DNA of 64,000 nt. Source: CALXOD01 sp964402715 (GTDB lineage Bacteria > Verrucomicrobiota > Lentisphaeria > Victivallales > Victivallaceae). The position numbers and the translations under genes are program-made. The stretch covers positions 60,403 to 124,402 of the forward strand of contig CAYODJ010000002.1 in the NCBI GenBank assembly GCA_964402715.1, read 5' to 3'. Position 1 is the stretch's first letter. The number at the start of each line of letters is the position of its first letter. Shown here piece by piece: positions 1 to 8,909 of the stretch. A model generated the notes under the pieces. The model worked only from the letters and a program-made list of their open reading frames with translations, was not told the DNA's origin and did not search any database.

Positions 1-856
1 GATCATGGAGTCGCGCCGGAGAGACGTCCCCGTGGCGCTCGTGAACGCCAGACTGTCGGATCACTCCGCGAAATGGTACCGGCGCGCGAGGGTGTTCTTC
101 CGTCCGCTTCTGGAGGCGGTCTCTCTGATCTCCGCCCAGTCGGATGACGACGCGGCCAGGTTCCGCTCGATCGCCCCGGACGCGCGGGTGGCGGTCGCCG
201 GGAACATCAAGTTCGATCAGGCCGTTCCGCCGGATCTGGAGGCGGTCGACTATCTGGACGTGTTCGGCGGCGGCGCCGGACCGGTGCTGTTGGGGGCCAG
301 CACCCACGCGGGCGAGGAGGAGCTGCTGATCCGGGTTTTCGGAGAACTGCTCCGTGAATTTCCGGATCTGCGGCTGGTGCTGGTTCCCAGACACGCCGAA
401 CGCGGCGAGGAGATCGCGGCCGTGCTGAGGACGTCCGGCCTCCGCTACCGGCGCAGAAGCGACGGTTCCGGGACGGGGGGGCGGGGGGACGCGCAGGTGC
501 TGCTGGCCGACACCACCGGAGAAATGCTCCGGCTGATGAAGGGCGCGGACATCGTGTTCATGGGCAAGAGCCTGGCCGGACACGACGAGGGTCACAACCT
601 GATCGAGCCGGCGCTGCTGAACAAGCCGATTGTGACGGGTGCGGTGCTCCGGAACTTCCGTTTCGTGCTGCGGGTGCTGGAGGACGCGGAGGCGGTCCGC
701 ACCGTCGCTTCCGATGACGCGCTGGCGGCCGGGCTGCGGCCGCTCGTCGCGGATCCGGGCCTGCGCGGGGAGATGGGGAACCGGGCGGGGGAGGCGATCC
801 GGAGACATGCCGGGGCGACGGCGCGGACGATTGAATGGCTGAGAGCCGTCTCGTGA
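1..856 (+). CDS. waaA: 3-deoxy-D-manno-octulosonic acid (Kdo) transferase, C-terminal part
   Basis: Transfers Kdo from CMP-Kdo to lipid A precursor at the inner membrane (known family role). The frame is open through the left window edge, so the N-terminal part lies outside; about 283 residues are visible against roughly 420 for a full WaaA. Recognisable GT-B family blocks are VNARLS, the GNIKFD block, ASTHAGEEE, LVPRHAER, and the sugar-nucleotide site around GHNLIEPALL. An ATG at 5 is internal to the conserved domain (just before the VNARLS block), so it is not the true start. thiC follows after 39 bases and could be co-transcribed. Confidence 0.9.
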   Translation, partial: IMESRRRDVPVALVNARLSDHSAKWYRRARVFFRPLLEAVSLISAQSDDDAARFRSIAPDARVAVAGNIKFDQAVPPDLEAVDYLDVFGGGAGPVLLGASTHAGEEELLIRVFGELLREFPDLRLVLVPRHAERGEEIAAVLRTSGLRYRRRSDGSGTGGRGDAQVLLADTTGEMLRLMKGADIVFMGKSLAGHDEGHNLIEPALLNKPIVTGAVLRNFRFVLRVLEDAEAVRTVASDDALAAGLRPLVADPGLRGEMGNRAGEAIRRHAGATARTIEWLRAVS

Positions 857-895
857 CGGCCGGCGGGCGCGGCCCGCGGAAAGGAACGCTGTATC

Positions 896-2197
896 GTGAA
901 TTGTAGAACGCAGATGGCCCGGGCGAGGGACGGGGAGATCACGGAGCAGGCGCGCCGGGTGGCGGAAGCCGAGATGCTGCCTCCGGAGAGGATCCGCGAC
1001 GGCGTGGCGGCCGGCGTCGTCGTGATTCCCGCGAACGTTCATCACTCCGGGTTGCATGCGATCGGCATCGGACGCATGCTCAGGACGAAGATCAATGCGA
1101 ACATAGGCAACTCGTCGCTCGCCAGCTGCCCGCGGCAGGAGCTGGAGAAGCTGCGGATCGCGCTGCGGTTCGGCGCCGACACGGTCATGGACCTCAGCAC
1201 CGGCAGCGGCATCGCCGGCATCCGCGAGGCGGTGATCCGGGAGAGCCGCGCCCCCGTCGGAACCGTGCCGATCTACGAGGCGCTGGCGCGAGCGGGCAGC
1301 GCCGACGATCTGAGCGAGGAGCTTGTTCTGCAGGTGATTCGGGAGCAGGCCGAGCAGGGCGTGGACTACATCACCATCCACGCCGGGCTGCTCCGGGAGC
1401 ATATCCCGGCGGCGAAGAAGCGTCTGCTGCGGATTGTCAGCCGCGGCGGATCCATCCTGGCGCGGTGGATGCAGAAGTTCGGCAGGGAGAATCCGTTCTA
1501 CACCGCCTTCGACCGGATTCTGGAGATCTGCGCCGAGCACGACGTCACTCTGTCCCTCGGCGACGGCATGCGTCCGGGGTGTCTGGCGGACGCGAGCGAC
1601 GAGGCGCAGTTCGCCGAGCTCCGTGTGCTCGGGGAGCTGGTTCGCCGGAGCCGCGCGGCGGGAGTGCAGGCGATGGTGGAGGGGCCGGGGCATGTCCCGT
1701 TCAACGAAATCGAGGAGAACATGAGGAGGGAGAGGGAGGAGTGCGACGACGCGCCGTTCTACGTCCTCGGTCCCGTGACCGTCGACTGTGCGCCCGGATA
1801 CGATCACATCACCAGCGCGATCGGCGCGACGATGGCCGCTTTCCACGGAGCCGCGATGCTGTGCTACGTGACGCCGAAGGAGCATCTCGGCCTGCCGAAC
1901 GCCGGGGACGTGCGCGACGGGGTGGTGGCCTATAAAATCGCGGCGCACGCGGCGGATGTCGCGCTGGGCCGCCCCGGGGCGGCGGACCGCGACAACGCGA
2001 TCAGCCGCGCACGGGCGGAGTTCGACTGGGAAGCGCAGTTCGCTCTGGCTCTGGATCCGGAACGGGCGCGCGAACTGCGCGCGGAGGCTCTGAGGGAGTG
2101 CTCCGGACAGACGGGGGACGGACACGGGGAGGGGAATTTCTGCACCATGTGCGGGCCGGACTTCTGCTCCCTGAGAATCAGCCGTGATTTGAAATGA
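896..2197 (+). CDS. thiC: Phosphomethylpyrimidine synthase ThiC
   Basis: Radical SAM enzyme that rearranges aminoimidazole ribotide to the HMP-phosphate moiety of thiamine. The protein has about 433 residues, the short form that lacks the N-terminal extension of the E. coli enzyme. The motifs NANIGNSS, MDLSTG, the MVEGPGHVP block and a C-terminal C-x2-C-x4-C (CTMCGPDFC) that binds the non-canonical 4Fe-4S cluster are all present. The start is GTG at 896 behind AAAGGAA; an in-frame ATG at 914 is the alternative. Only 39 bases separate it from waaA, so there is no room for the TPP riboswitch that often precedes thiC. Confidence 0.95.
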   Translation: MNCRTQMARARDGEITEQARRVAEAEMLPPERIRDGVAAGVVVIPANVHHSGLHAIGIGRMLRTKINANIGNSSLASCPRQELEKLRIALRFGADTVMDLSTGSGIAGIREAVIRESRAPVGTVPIYEALARAGSADDLSEELVLQVIREQAEQGVDYITIHAGLLREHIPAAKKRLLRIVSRGGSILARWMQKFGRENPFYTAFDRILEICAEHDVTLSLGDGMRPGCLADASDEAQFAELRVLGELVRRSRAAGVQAMVEGPGHVPFNEIEENMRREREECDDAPFYVLGPVTVDCAPGYDHITSAIGATMAAFHGAAMLCYVTPKEHLGLPNAGDVRDGVVAYKIAAHAADVALGRPGAADRDNAISRARAEFDWEAQFALALDPERARELRAEALRECSGQTGDGHGEGNFCTMCGPDFCSLRISRDLK

Positions 2198-2218
2198 CGG
2201 ATTTTTCGTGAGGAAAGC

Positions 2219-2860
2219 GTGTTCGCCGGTCGGGATCTGGAAGTGAAATCGGGCGGTGCGCCGGAGACGGGGCTCTGCGGCCGGCCGTCGCGGGCGCGGC
2301 TGTGCGCGGCGCTCTTCTGGGAGTTCGCCAAAATCACCGCCGTGGTGCTCGGCGGCGGCTACGTGATCATGTCGGTCGCGGAGAACGAGTTCGTCCGCAA
2401 ACGGCGGTGGATTTCCCAGCAGGATTTCCTGGAGCTGATGGCGCTGTCGCAGACCGTGCCGGGAGTGATCGCCTGCAACGGAGCCGTGTGCATAGGTCTC
2501 CGGATAGCCGGTCTGCCGGGCGCGGTCTCGGCTCTGATCGGGACGGTGCTGCCGCCCGTGGCGGCCATTCTGCTGGTGGCGTCGGGAATGGCCATGCTGC
2601 CGTCGGGTTCGCCGCTGATCGAGGGCGCCTTTCTCGGGGTCGACAGCTGCGTGGTCGGCGTGATTGCCGCCACGGCGTGGAGATTCGCCGGGAAGACCAT
2701 GACCGGGCGGTTCGAAATCGCCGTGGCGGCGGCGGTGGTGACGGGGAGGGCGGTGTTCGGGATAAACCCCGGCTGGCTCATGGTGGCGTCGATCCCGTGC
2801 GGGGTGGCGTATGTCGCGCTCCGCCGTCTGCGGGCGCGGCGCGGCGGCGGGGTCGCATGA
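2219..2860 (+). CDS. Chromate transporter family protein, first half-size subunit
   Basis: About 213 residues with roughly five hydrophobic segments, matching the half-size (short-chain) CHR family in which two separate genes form one transporter. Family motifs are GGGYVIM near residue 45 and the LSQTVPGVIACNGAV block, the counterpart of the usual PGP motif. The GTG start at 2219 has GAGGAAA only a few bases upstream, so the start is uncertain. The stop overlaps the next gene by 4 bp, which supports translation as a pair. Substrate is inferred from the family only; half-size CHR pairs are not all proven chromate exporters. Confidence 0.8.
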   Translation: MFAGRDLEVKSGGAPETGLCGRPSRARLCAALFWEFAKITAVVLGGGYVIMSVAENEFVRKRRWISQQDFLELMALSQTVPGVIACNGAVCIGLRIAGLPGAVSALIGTVLPPVAAILLVASGMAMLPSGSPLIEGAFLGVDSCVVGVIAATAWRFAGKTMTGRFEIAVAAAVVTGRAVFGINPGWLMVASIPCGVAYVALRRLRARRGGGVA

Positions 2861-3459
2861 TGTCTCTGACGGCGCTGTACCTCCTGTTCGTCAAGTACGG
2901 TCTGCTCTGTTTCGGCGGCGGTTACACGCTGGTGCCGCTGCTGACCGCCGATCTGGTCGACTCCATGAAGCTGATGACTCCGCAGGAGTTCGCGAGGCTG
3001 GTCGCGGTGGCGCAGGTGACTCCGGGGCCGATCGGGATCAACACCGCCACCTACGTCGGTTTCACTCAGCACGGAGTGATCGGCGCACTGGCGGGGACCG
3101 CCGGACTGGTCACGCCGTCGCTGGTGTTGATGCTGCTGGCGATGCGCTTCGTGTCCAGACGCAGACGGTCGCTGCTGGTCGATGGCGGACTGACGGGACT
3201 GCGTCCCGCCGCCTACGGTCTGCTGCTGGTCGCGGTGCTCGTGTTCGCGGAGATTTCGGTGTTCACGGCGGAACTGCCGGTCGGTTATGTCCGCGACTGG
3301 CTGCGGGGGGCAGCGGGCGAATGGAATTTCCACGTGCGTCCGCTGCCGCTGACGATCGCGGTGGCCGCCGGCGTTATCCAGATGAAGACGAAACTGCCTT
3401 TCATATGGCTGATCGCGGCCTCCGCGGTGATCGGAGTCCTGTATGCCGCCGTCTTCTGA
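2857..3459 (+). CDS. Chromate transporter family protein, second half-size subunit
   Basis: About 200 residues, the partner of the preceding half-size CHR protein. The N-terminal segment LCFGGGYTLVPLL and the VTPGPIGINTATYVGF block are the family signatures. It starts at an ATG that overlaps the previous stop (ATGA), so the two proteins are probably made in equal amounts and insert as an antiparallel pair in the inner membrane. A basic loop, RRRRSLL, follows the third hydrophobic stretch. No regulator (chrB-type) is adjacent. Confidence 0.8.
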   Translation: MMSLTALYLLFVKYGLLCFGGGYTLVPLLTADLVDSMKLMTPQEFARLVAVAQVTPGPIGINTATYVGFTQHGVIGALAGTAGLVTPSLVLMLLAMRFVSRRRRSLLVDGGLTGLRPAAYGLLLVAVLVFAEISVFTAELPVGYVRDWLRGAAGEWNFHVRPLPLTIAVAAGVIQMKTKLPFIWLIAASAVIGVLYAAVF

Positions 3460-3541
3460 CGGAGGAGGGACGCCCCGCCGGACATGCGGGGCCCGGCGCG
3501 CGGCGGACGAACGGACAATTCGACAACAAGAGGTGAGGAAA

Positions 3542-4360
3542 ATGACGAGGCGGCGCTATCTGTTCTTCGGCGCGCATCCGGACGACCCCGATCTGTGCTT
3601 CGGCGGGGCGGCGGTCCAGCTGGTGCGCGCCGGACACGCGGTGAAATTCGTTTCGATGACCAACGGCAACGCCGGCCACCAGTCGATGAACGCGTCGGAT
3701 CTGGCGGCGCGGCGCCGCCGCGAGGCGCAGGCGTCGGCGGCGATATCCGGGATCGACGAGTATCTGGTGCTGGATCACGACGACGGCGGGCTGGAGCCTA
3801 CCCTGGCCGCGCGTAGGGAGGTCATCCGCCTGATCCGCCGCTTCCGGCCGGACGTGGTGATCACCCACCGCACCTGCGACTATCATGCCGACCACAGGGC
3901 GACCGGACAGCTGGTGCAGGACGCCTCATTTCTGGTGAGAGTTCCTCTGTGCTGTCCGGACACTCCGGTGACGGACGCGAATCCGGTCTTCGCTTTCAGC
4001 TACGATCCGTTTCTGCAGCCGAGGCGGTTCCGCGCCGACGCTGCGGTGGCTTTCGACTCCGTGCTGGATGTGAAGCTGGCGATGTGCGGATGTCACGAGT
4101 CCCAGTTTTTCGAGTGGCTGCCGTGGTGCGACGGCGATCGCGATTTCGACGCCTCGCGGATGGACGGGGCGGCCAGACGCGAACATCTGATGCGCGGCTG
4201 GATGCGCGGTTACGAGCGGCAGGCGGACCTGAGCCGCGAGGCGCTCCGGGCGGCCTACGGCGCGGCGGGGGATTCGGTCAGGTTCGCGGAGGCGTTCGAG
4301 CTTTCGGAATACGGCCGCGGCGTCTCCGCCGAGGAATTCAGACGCATCATGCTGCCGTGA
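3542..4360 (+). CDS. PIG-L family (LmbE-like) zinc-dependent deacetylase
   Basis: About 272 residues. The family removes N-acetyl groups from GlcNAc-containing conjugates. The zinc-site motif AHPDD lies at residues 11-15 and the second metal-ligand block HADH follows the HRTCDY stretch near residue 115. Start ATG 3542 sits behind AGGTGAGG, so the longer upstream frame is not used. It is 34 bases before murG on the same strand; a GlcNAc-conjugate substrate linked to envelope synthesis is a reasonable inference but is not shown. The substrate could equally be a small GlcNAc conjugate. Confidence 0.85.
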   Translation: MTRRRYLFFGAHPDDPDLCFGGAAVQLVRAGHAVKFVSMTNGNAGHQSMNASDLAARRRREAQASAAISGIDEYLVLDHDDGGLEPTLAARREVIRLIRRFRPDVVITHRTCDYHADHRATGQLVQDASFLVRVPLCCPDTPVTDANPVFAFSYDPFLQPRRFRADAAVAFDSVLDVKLAMCGCHESQFFEWLPWCDGDRDFDASRMDGAARREHLMRGWMRGYERQADLSREALRAAYGAAGDSVRFAEAFELSEYGRGVSAEEFRRIMLP

Positions 4361-4394
4361 CGGACGGCGGTCGCGTATGGGAACGGAGGCGGGC

Positions 4395-5522
4395 ATGAAG
4401 ACGGAGGCGGCGCACAGACTGGTCGTCACATGCGGCGGGACCGGAGGTCATTTCTATCCTGGGCTGTCGGTGGCCAGGCGGCATCAGGCGAGAGGCGGGG
4501 ACGTGCTGCTGCTGCTTTCCGGCGTGAACGCCGGTGCGCAGAAGGATCTGGCGGATTCGTTCGGCGTCGACGCGGTGACGCTGCCGGCGATGCCGAGTCC
4601 GGGGAGATTCCGCCCCGTCCGTTGGTGGCGTTTCGGGAGGGGCATGCTTTCCGGGACGGTTCAGTCCCTGCGGGCGCTGCGCCGGTTCGCGCCGGACGCG
4701 GTTCTGGGCATGGGATCTTTCGCCTCGCTGCCGGTGATAGCGGCGGCGCACCGCCTGGGAATACCGATTTTTCTGCATGACGGCAACGCCAGAATCGGGC
4801 GCGCGAACCGGTTCCTCAGCAGATTCGCCGTCTCTCTCTGGACCGCCTTCCCCGCAGTGAACGCCGGCGGCGCACGATGCCCGGTCGACTGCATCGGCAT
4901 GCCGCTGCGGCCCGAGCTGCTCCAGTCCGGCGCACGTTCCCGGCCGGCCGCCGTCGCCGAGCTGAACGCGCGCCACGGCGTCCGCTTCAGGGACGACTGT
5001 CCGACGCTGCTGATCTTCGGAGGGAGCCAGGGCGCCGCGACGTTGAACCGCAATCTGCCCGACGCGCTCCGGCAGCTCGGAGACGTCGATGTGCAGGTCG
5101 TCCATCTGGCGGGGCCGGCGAAGCTGGAGGAGGTGAAAAGAAGATACGACGGCGTTCCGTTCAGGGTTCTGGCGCTCGGTTCCTGCGAGGAGATGGCCTG
5201 TCTGTACACTGCGGCGGATCTGGTGATCTCGCGCTCCGGGGGCAGCACGGCGGCCGAGATCGCACTGTTCGGAAAGCCCTCGATACTGATTCCTTATCCG
5301 TACGCCGCGGAAGGGCATCAGCGGGACAACGCCCGCTGCCTGGAGTCGGTCGGAGCCGCAGTGACGGTGGACGACGGCGCGTGCACCCCGAATCACGCCG
5401 CGGAGCTAATCAGATCATTTCTCGACGACGTCGACGGATGGAGGGAGAGAGGCCGCAGGGCTCTGGCGCTGGCGAAGCCGGATGCCGCCGACTCCCTGCT
5501 GGACCGGATTTTTCAGAAGTAG
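4395..5522 (+). CDS. murG: UDP-GlcNAc:lipid I GlcNAc transferase (lipid II synthase)
   Basis: Adds GlcNAc to undecaprenyl-PP-MurNAc-pentapeptide on the inner face of the cytoplasmic membrane. The GT28/GT-B fold is clear: N-terminal CGGTGGHFYPGL (lipid I and diphosphate loop), the internal FGGSQGA motif, and the donor-site region SRSGGSTAAEIALFGKPSILIPYP. Length about 375 residues fits MurG. I chose ATG 4395 because GGAGG lies 5 bases upstream; ATG 4377 is in frame but has no good site. The end overlaps the convergent GT-C gene by 10 bp. It stands apart from the usual mur-fts cluster, though ftsW lies 3.4 kb downstream. Confidence 0.93.
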   Translation: MKTEAAHRLVVTCGGTGGHFYPGLSVARRHQARGGDVLLLLSGVNAGAQKDLADSFGVDAVTLPAMPSPGRFRPVRWWRFGRGMLSGTVQSLRALRRFAPDAVLGMGSFASLPVIAAAHRLGIPIFLHDGNARIGRANRFLSRFAVSLWTAFPAVNAGGARCPVDCIGMPLRPELLQSGARSRPAAVAELNARHGVRFRDDCPTLLIFGGSQGAATLNRNLPDALRQLGDVDVQVVHLAGPAKLEEVKRRYDGVPFRVLALGSCEEMACLYTAADLVISRSGGSTAAEIALFGKPSILIPYPYAAEGHQRDNARCLESVGAAVTVDDGACTPNHAAELIRSFLDDVDGWRERGRRALALAKPDAADSLLDRIFQK

Positions 5523-6952
5523 ACCGTGAGCCTGCCCTCGGTCAGCGCCGGCGTCAGCCGGCGGCCGAAGCGGATCTCCGCCGCCTCCTTCGAATCGTCG
5601 GCGTGGAGGATGACCGGCGCGTCCGGCGGCAGCCGCCGGACCTGTCCGCGGGGGCCGTCGAAACGCCAGATGTCTCCGCTCCATCCCGCCAGCGTGCCGT
5701 AGAACATCAGAGCCCAGGGATCGGCCTTGAAGCTCAGATAGACCGCCTCCGGCGCGTCCGGCACGCGCCCGGCCAGTTCCGACATCAGCCGGCGCGGGCG
5801 GAACTCGCCGCGCATGTAATACGGCGAGAAGTAGTCGTCGTCCATGCCGCGGGCGAATCTCTCCGAAAGGAAATTTCCGACTCCGCCGTCGTGAAGTGCC
5901 AGACCCCAGAGGCAGGCCGCCGCGGTCAGCGCCAGCGCGGCCGCGTCGGCCGTGCGCCGCCGGCGGCGGCGTATCATCCATGCGCGCAGCCGTCTGAGGG
6001 CCCCCGCCCCGAGCAGCAGCCACAGCGGCCACAGCACGAAGAACACGCGCGGAAAGGGCGCCACTGGAAGTAGCAGGCACGCCGGGACGGGCAGAAGCGG
6101 AATCAGCGCCCTGACGGCGAACAGTCCCGCGCGTCTCCCGCCGCGCGCCCGCAGCGCCGCGCCGATCGCGACCGGAATCAGCGCGACGGCGAAGGAGACG
6201 GCCGCAGCCGCGTAGGTCATGGTCAGGGCGGCCGTTCCGTCGCGGCAGCCCTCCCTCAGACGGAACACCTGCAGCAGCTGACGGCCGATGGGAAGATAGA
6301 ACACGGCGAACGCCGCCGCGGGGGTCGCCGCCAGGATCCATGTCCTTTTCCGTCGGAGGCAGCCGGTTCCGCACAGAGGAAGGGCGTAGAGCACGGCGCC
6401 GAAGAGCGCCAGCAGATTGCTGGGAATGGTTCCGACCGCCGCGAGGGAGCACAGAAACCAGAGCGCCCAGTTCCGCAGGCCGCCGCGTCCGGCGAAAGAC
6501 AGGGCGAAATGGACGGACGCCGTCAGCAGGAAAGCGGACAGGATGTAGCCGCGCAGCGCGGTTCCGTAGTTCCGGAACGGCGGCGACACCGCCAGTGCCG
6601 TCATCAGCGGCAGCAGCGTCACGGAACCGGCGCGCGCACGGAACAGCGCGTACAGCAGAGCCAGCGTCCCCAGGGCCGTCAGGCACGGCAGCAGACGCAG
6701 GAAGAAGGTGAAATCCAGCTTCTCCGGCGTCGCCGCCAGATACAGATGCAGCAGCATCGTGTGCAGAATCTGATTGTTCGGGATCACGTACTGGCGGTAA
6801 ATCTCGCCTGCGGATCTCAGCATGGCGAAGTTCATGAGGGTGAGCGCCTCGTCGAACCAGAGATCCCTGTTCGCGCAGGCGGCGAGTCCGTGCGCGGCGA
6901 TCAGCAGCGTCACGGCCAGCGTCCAGTGGCGTTTCAAGAATCTGAGCGTCAT
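5513..6952 (-). CDS. GT-C (GT39/ArnT-like) multi-pass membrane protein
   Basis: About 479 residues with some ten hydrophobic segments. The first outer loop after the N-terminal membrane segment carries LWFDEALT, the acidic DE pair typical of polyprenyl-phosphate-dependent GT-C glycosyltransferases. The C-terminal 110 residues are hydrophilic, probably extracytoplasmic. Basic clusters (RRRRRRT) mark a cytoplasmic loop. The role in sugar transfer to a lipid or protein is inferred from the fold; donor and acceptor are unknown. It is a single-gene unit, divergent from the UDP-GlcNAc pyrophosphorylase gene and convergent with murG. Confidence 0.7.
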   Translation of the reverse strand: MTLRFLKRHWTLAVTLLIAAHGLAACANRDLWFDEALTLMNFAMLRSAGEIYRQYVIPNNQILHTMLLHLYLAATPEKLDFTFFLRLLPCLTALGTLALLYALFRARAGSVTLLPLMTALAVSPPFRNYGTALRGYILSAFLLTASVHFALSFAGRGGLRNWALWFLCSLAAVGTIPSNLLALFGAVLYALPLCGTGCLRRKRTWILAATPAAAFAVFYLPIGRQLLQVFRLREGCRDGTAALTMTYAAAAVSFAVALIPVAIGAALRARGGRRAGLFAVRALIPLLPVPACLLLPVAPFPRVFFVLWPLWLLLGAGALRRLRAWMIRRRRRRTADAAALALTAAACLWGLALHDGGVGNFLSERFARGMDDDYFSPYYMRGEFRPRRLMSELAGRVPDAPEAVYLSFKADPWALMFYGTLAGWSGDIWRFDGPRGQVRRLPPDAPVILHADDSKEAAEIRFGRRLTPALTEGRLTVYF

Positions 6953-7010
6953 GCCGAGCGGGCCTCCCGAATATATGCCGCCGCGCGCTCTGCGGACGGA
7001 ACCGTTGTTC

Positions 7011-7038
7011 AGTATATTTGCTTTCAGCGGGAAAGCAA
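7011..7038 (-). promoter_or_regulatory. Sigma-70-like promoter of the GT-C gene with an inverted repeat
   Basis: Read on the - strand: -35 TTGCTT (7033-7038), 16-base spacer, -10 TATACT (7011-7016). An 8-bp perfect inverted repeat (TTGCTTTC, 5-base loop, GAAAGCAA; 7018-7038) covers the -35 box and spacer, a possible operator. The start codon is 59 bases downstream. Confidence 0.55.
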
Positions 7039-7049
7039 GGGCATGAGAT

Positions 7050-7078
7050 TTGCAAATGGCGGGAAAAACTGGTAATTT
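7050..7078 (+). promoter_or_regulatory. Sigma-70-like promoter of the UDP-GlcNAc pyrophosphorylase operon
   Basis: -35 TTGCAA (7050-7055), 17-base spacer, -10 TAATTT (7073-7078), 53 bases before the ATG at 7132. It lies divergent from the GT-C promoter, 11 bases away. Confidence 0.55.
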
Positions 7079-7131
7079 ATCGCGTCATCGCGCCCGGGGG
7101 AACCGGATCCGGGGAAAAATGGAGAACATTC

Positions 7132-8559
7132 ATGACTGCATACGAGGAATTGAATGCCGCTTTGAGCGCGGTCGGCCAGGAGCAGCTGCTGCGTTTCTGG
7201 GACGAGCTGGACGACGCCGGACGTTCGCGTCTGGCCGCTCAGATAAGGTCGCTCGACCTGAACAGACTCGAGGTTCTGATAGCGGAACATGTGCTGCGGC
7301 GTCAGGAAACGCGGGTGCCGGACGATTTGCGGCCGGCGGCGTATTTCCCCGCCGCGCCGCGTGACGGCGGGGAGAGGGAACTCTACCGTGCGGCCGAGGC
7401 GAAGGGCCGCGAACTGATCTCCTCCGGACGCGTGGCCGTCATGACCGTCGCGGGCGGGCAGGGGACGCGTCTGGGGTACGACGGTCCCAAAGGCACTTTC
7501 CCGATCGCTCCGGTGTCGGGGAAATCCCTTTTCCAGTATTTCGCGGAGACGCTGCTGCGTTCGGGGGAGAAGCACGGACGCGCGCTGACCTGGTACATCA
7601 TGACCAGCGAGTTCAACAGAAAGGCGACCGAGGACTTTTTCGAAAAGCACGGCTTCTTCGGCATGGACGCCGGACAGGTCGTGTTCTTCACGCAGGGCAC
7701 CATGCCGGCGATCGGGTACGACGGGAAGCTGCTGCTCGCGTCCAGGGATTCCCTGGCTCTGTCGCCGGACGGACACGGCGGGACGCTGCTGGCTCTGAAG
7801 AAGTCCGGGGCGCTGGAGAGGATGGCGCGGGAGGGGACGGAGGTGATTTCCTATTTTCAGGTCGACAATCCGCTCGCGCCGGCGGTCTATCCGCTGTTCG
7901 TCGGACTGCACGAGCTGGAGGAATCCGAAATGAGCTCGATCATGCTTCCCAAGACCGGGCCTTTCGAAAAGCTCGGGAACTTCTGCGTCCGCGACGGGAA
8001 GCTTCGGATCATCGAGTACAGCGATCTTCCCGACGAGCTGGCTCAGGCGCGCAACGCGGACGGGACTCTGTCGTTCATAGCCGGCAGTCCGGCCATTCAT
8101 CTGATCAGCCGGAATTTCATAGAACGCCTGACGGCGGACAATTCGCTGCATCTTCCGTGGCACCGCGCCGACAAGAAAGTCTCCTGCCTGGACGGCGTCG
8201 GCCGGCCGGTGGTTCCGGAGAAGCCAAACGCGGTGAAGCTGGAGTCGTTCATCTTCGACGCGCTGCCGCTGGCCGGGAAGACGATGATTCTGGAGGGCGA
8301 CCGCTCCGCGATGTTCGCCCCCACGAAGAACCGGAGCGGCGTGGATTCGGTCGACAGCTGCCGCGCCATGCTCATGGAGCGCGACGCGCGCTGGCTGGAG
8401 AGCGCCGGCGTGACTGTTCCCAGGAACGCCGACGGATCGCTGCGGTGCCGGATTGAATTCTCGCCGATGGCAGCGGTCGATCCGGCGGACGCGTCCGATT
8501 ATGTGAAGCGCAACGGGGTGCGCGGGATCGCCCCCGGCGAGGAGCGGTATCTGGAGTGA
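7132..8559 (+). CDS. UDP-N-acetylglucosamine pyrophosphorylase, eukaryotic (UAP1/AGX) type
   Basis: About 475 residues. It forms UDP-GlcNAc from UTP and GlcNAc-1-phosphate, or a related UDP-sugar. The nucleotide loop GGQGTRLGYDGPKGTF, the FTQG..P motif, YFQVDNPL and FEKLGNF are signatures of the UAP1/UGP2 family and not of bacterial GlmU. Unlike GlmU there is no left-handed helix acetyltransferase domain. The start at 7132 follows GGAGAA; the longer frame from 7018 overlaps the promoter. The stop overlaps the next start (GTGA), and ftsW follows in the same unit, which suggests a link to peptidoglycan precursor supply. Confidence 0.88.
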   Translation: MTAYEELNAALSAVGQEQLLRFWDELDDAGRSRLAAQIRSLDLNRLEVLIAEHVLRRQETRVPDDLRPAAYFPAAPRDGGERELYRAAEAKGRELISSGRVAVMTVAGGQGTRLGYDGPKGTFPIAPVSGKSLFQYFAETLLRSGEKHGRALTWYIMTSEFNRKATEDFFEKHGFFGMDAGQVVFFTQGTMPAIGYDGKLLLASRDSLALSPDGHGGTLLALKKSGALERMAREGTEVISYFQVDNPLAPAVYPLFVGLHELEESEMSSIMLPKTGPFEKLGNFCVRDGKLRIIEYSDLPDELAQARNADGTLSFIAGSPAIHLISRNFIERLTADNSLHLPWHRADKKVSCLDGVGRPVVPEKPNAVKLESFIFDALPLAGKTMILEGDRSAMFAPTKNRSGVDSVDSCRAMLMERDARWLESAGVTVPRNADGSLRCRIEFSPMAAVDPADASDYVKRNGVRGIAPGEERYLE

Positions 8560-8909
8560 AGCACCCGCGCGGCGGGGATCGTCTGGAAATGCTTAGGATT
8601 ATCGACATGTCGATGAGCGAGATCGTTCTGGATCCCGCCGGCGCGTCGGAGCGCGTCAACGCGGCGGCGGCGCGCGGCGCCGGTTCGCATGTGGTCGGTC
8701 TGGCGGCGGGGAACGGACGTCTGCAGATTTTTCTCGAGTCGCCGTTTGTCCGCGCGGTTTACCGGTTCGCGCCGATCCGCGCGGAATCGGCCGCGGAACT
8801 GATAGGGGAGGTCAGAGCCAGATACGACGCGGGATTTTCCACGCTGGGGGTCTTCGACCTGGCGGCGGCGCGGTGGGGTCTTTTCCTGTTCCGGGAGGAG
8901 AGAGCGTGA
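8556..8909 (+). CDS. Small hypothetical protein between UDP-GlcNAc pyrophosphorylase and ftsW
   Basis: About 117 residues, no family recognised and no membrane segment. It overlaps both neighbours by 4 bp, starting at GTG 8556 inside the upstream stop and ending inside the ftsW start, so it is almost certainly translated with them. An in-frame ATG at 8589 is an alternative start; GAGGAG upstream of 8556 favours the GTG. The composition is mixed alpha/beta with an IRAESAAELIGEVRARYD helix. The context suggests an envelope-related role, which is inference only. Confidence 0.6.
   Translation: MKHPRGGDRLEMLRIIDMSMSEIVLDPAGASERVNAAAARGAGSHVVGLAAGNGRLQIFLESPFVRAVYRFAPIRAESAAELIGEVRARYDAGFSTLGVFDLAAARWGLFLFREERA

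Noticed and set aside
856..896. TPP riboswitch in front of thiC
   Set aside because: Only 39 bases lie between waaA and thiC, too short for the THI element, and no conserved pieces are present.
6509..7075. Long + strand open frame rich in Gln and Arg opposite the GT-C gene
   Set aside because: It is the antisense shadow of a hydrophobic membrane protein; the composition is artefactual and there is no ribosome site.
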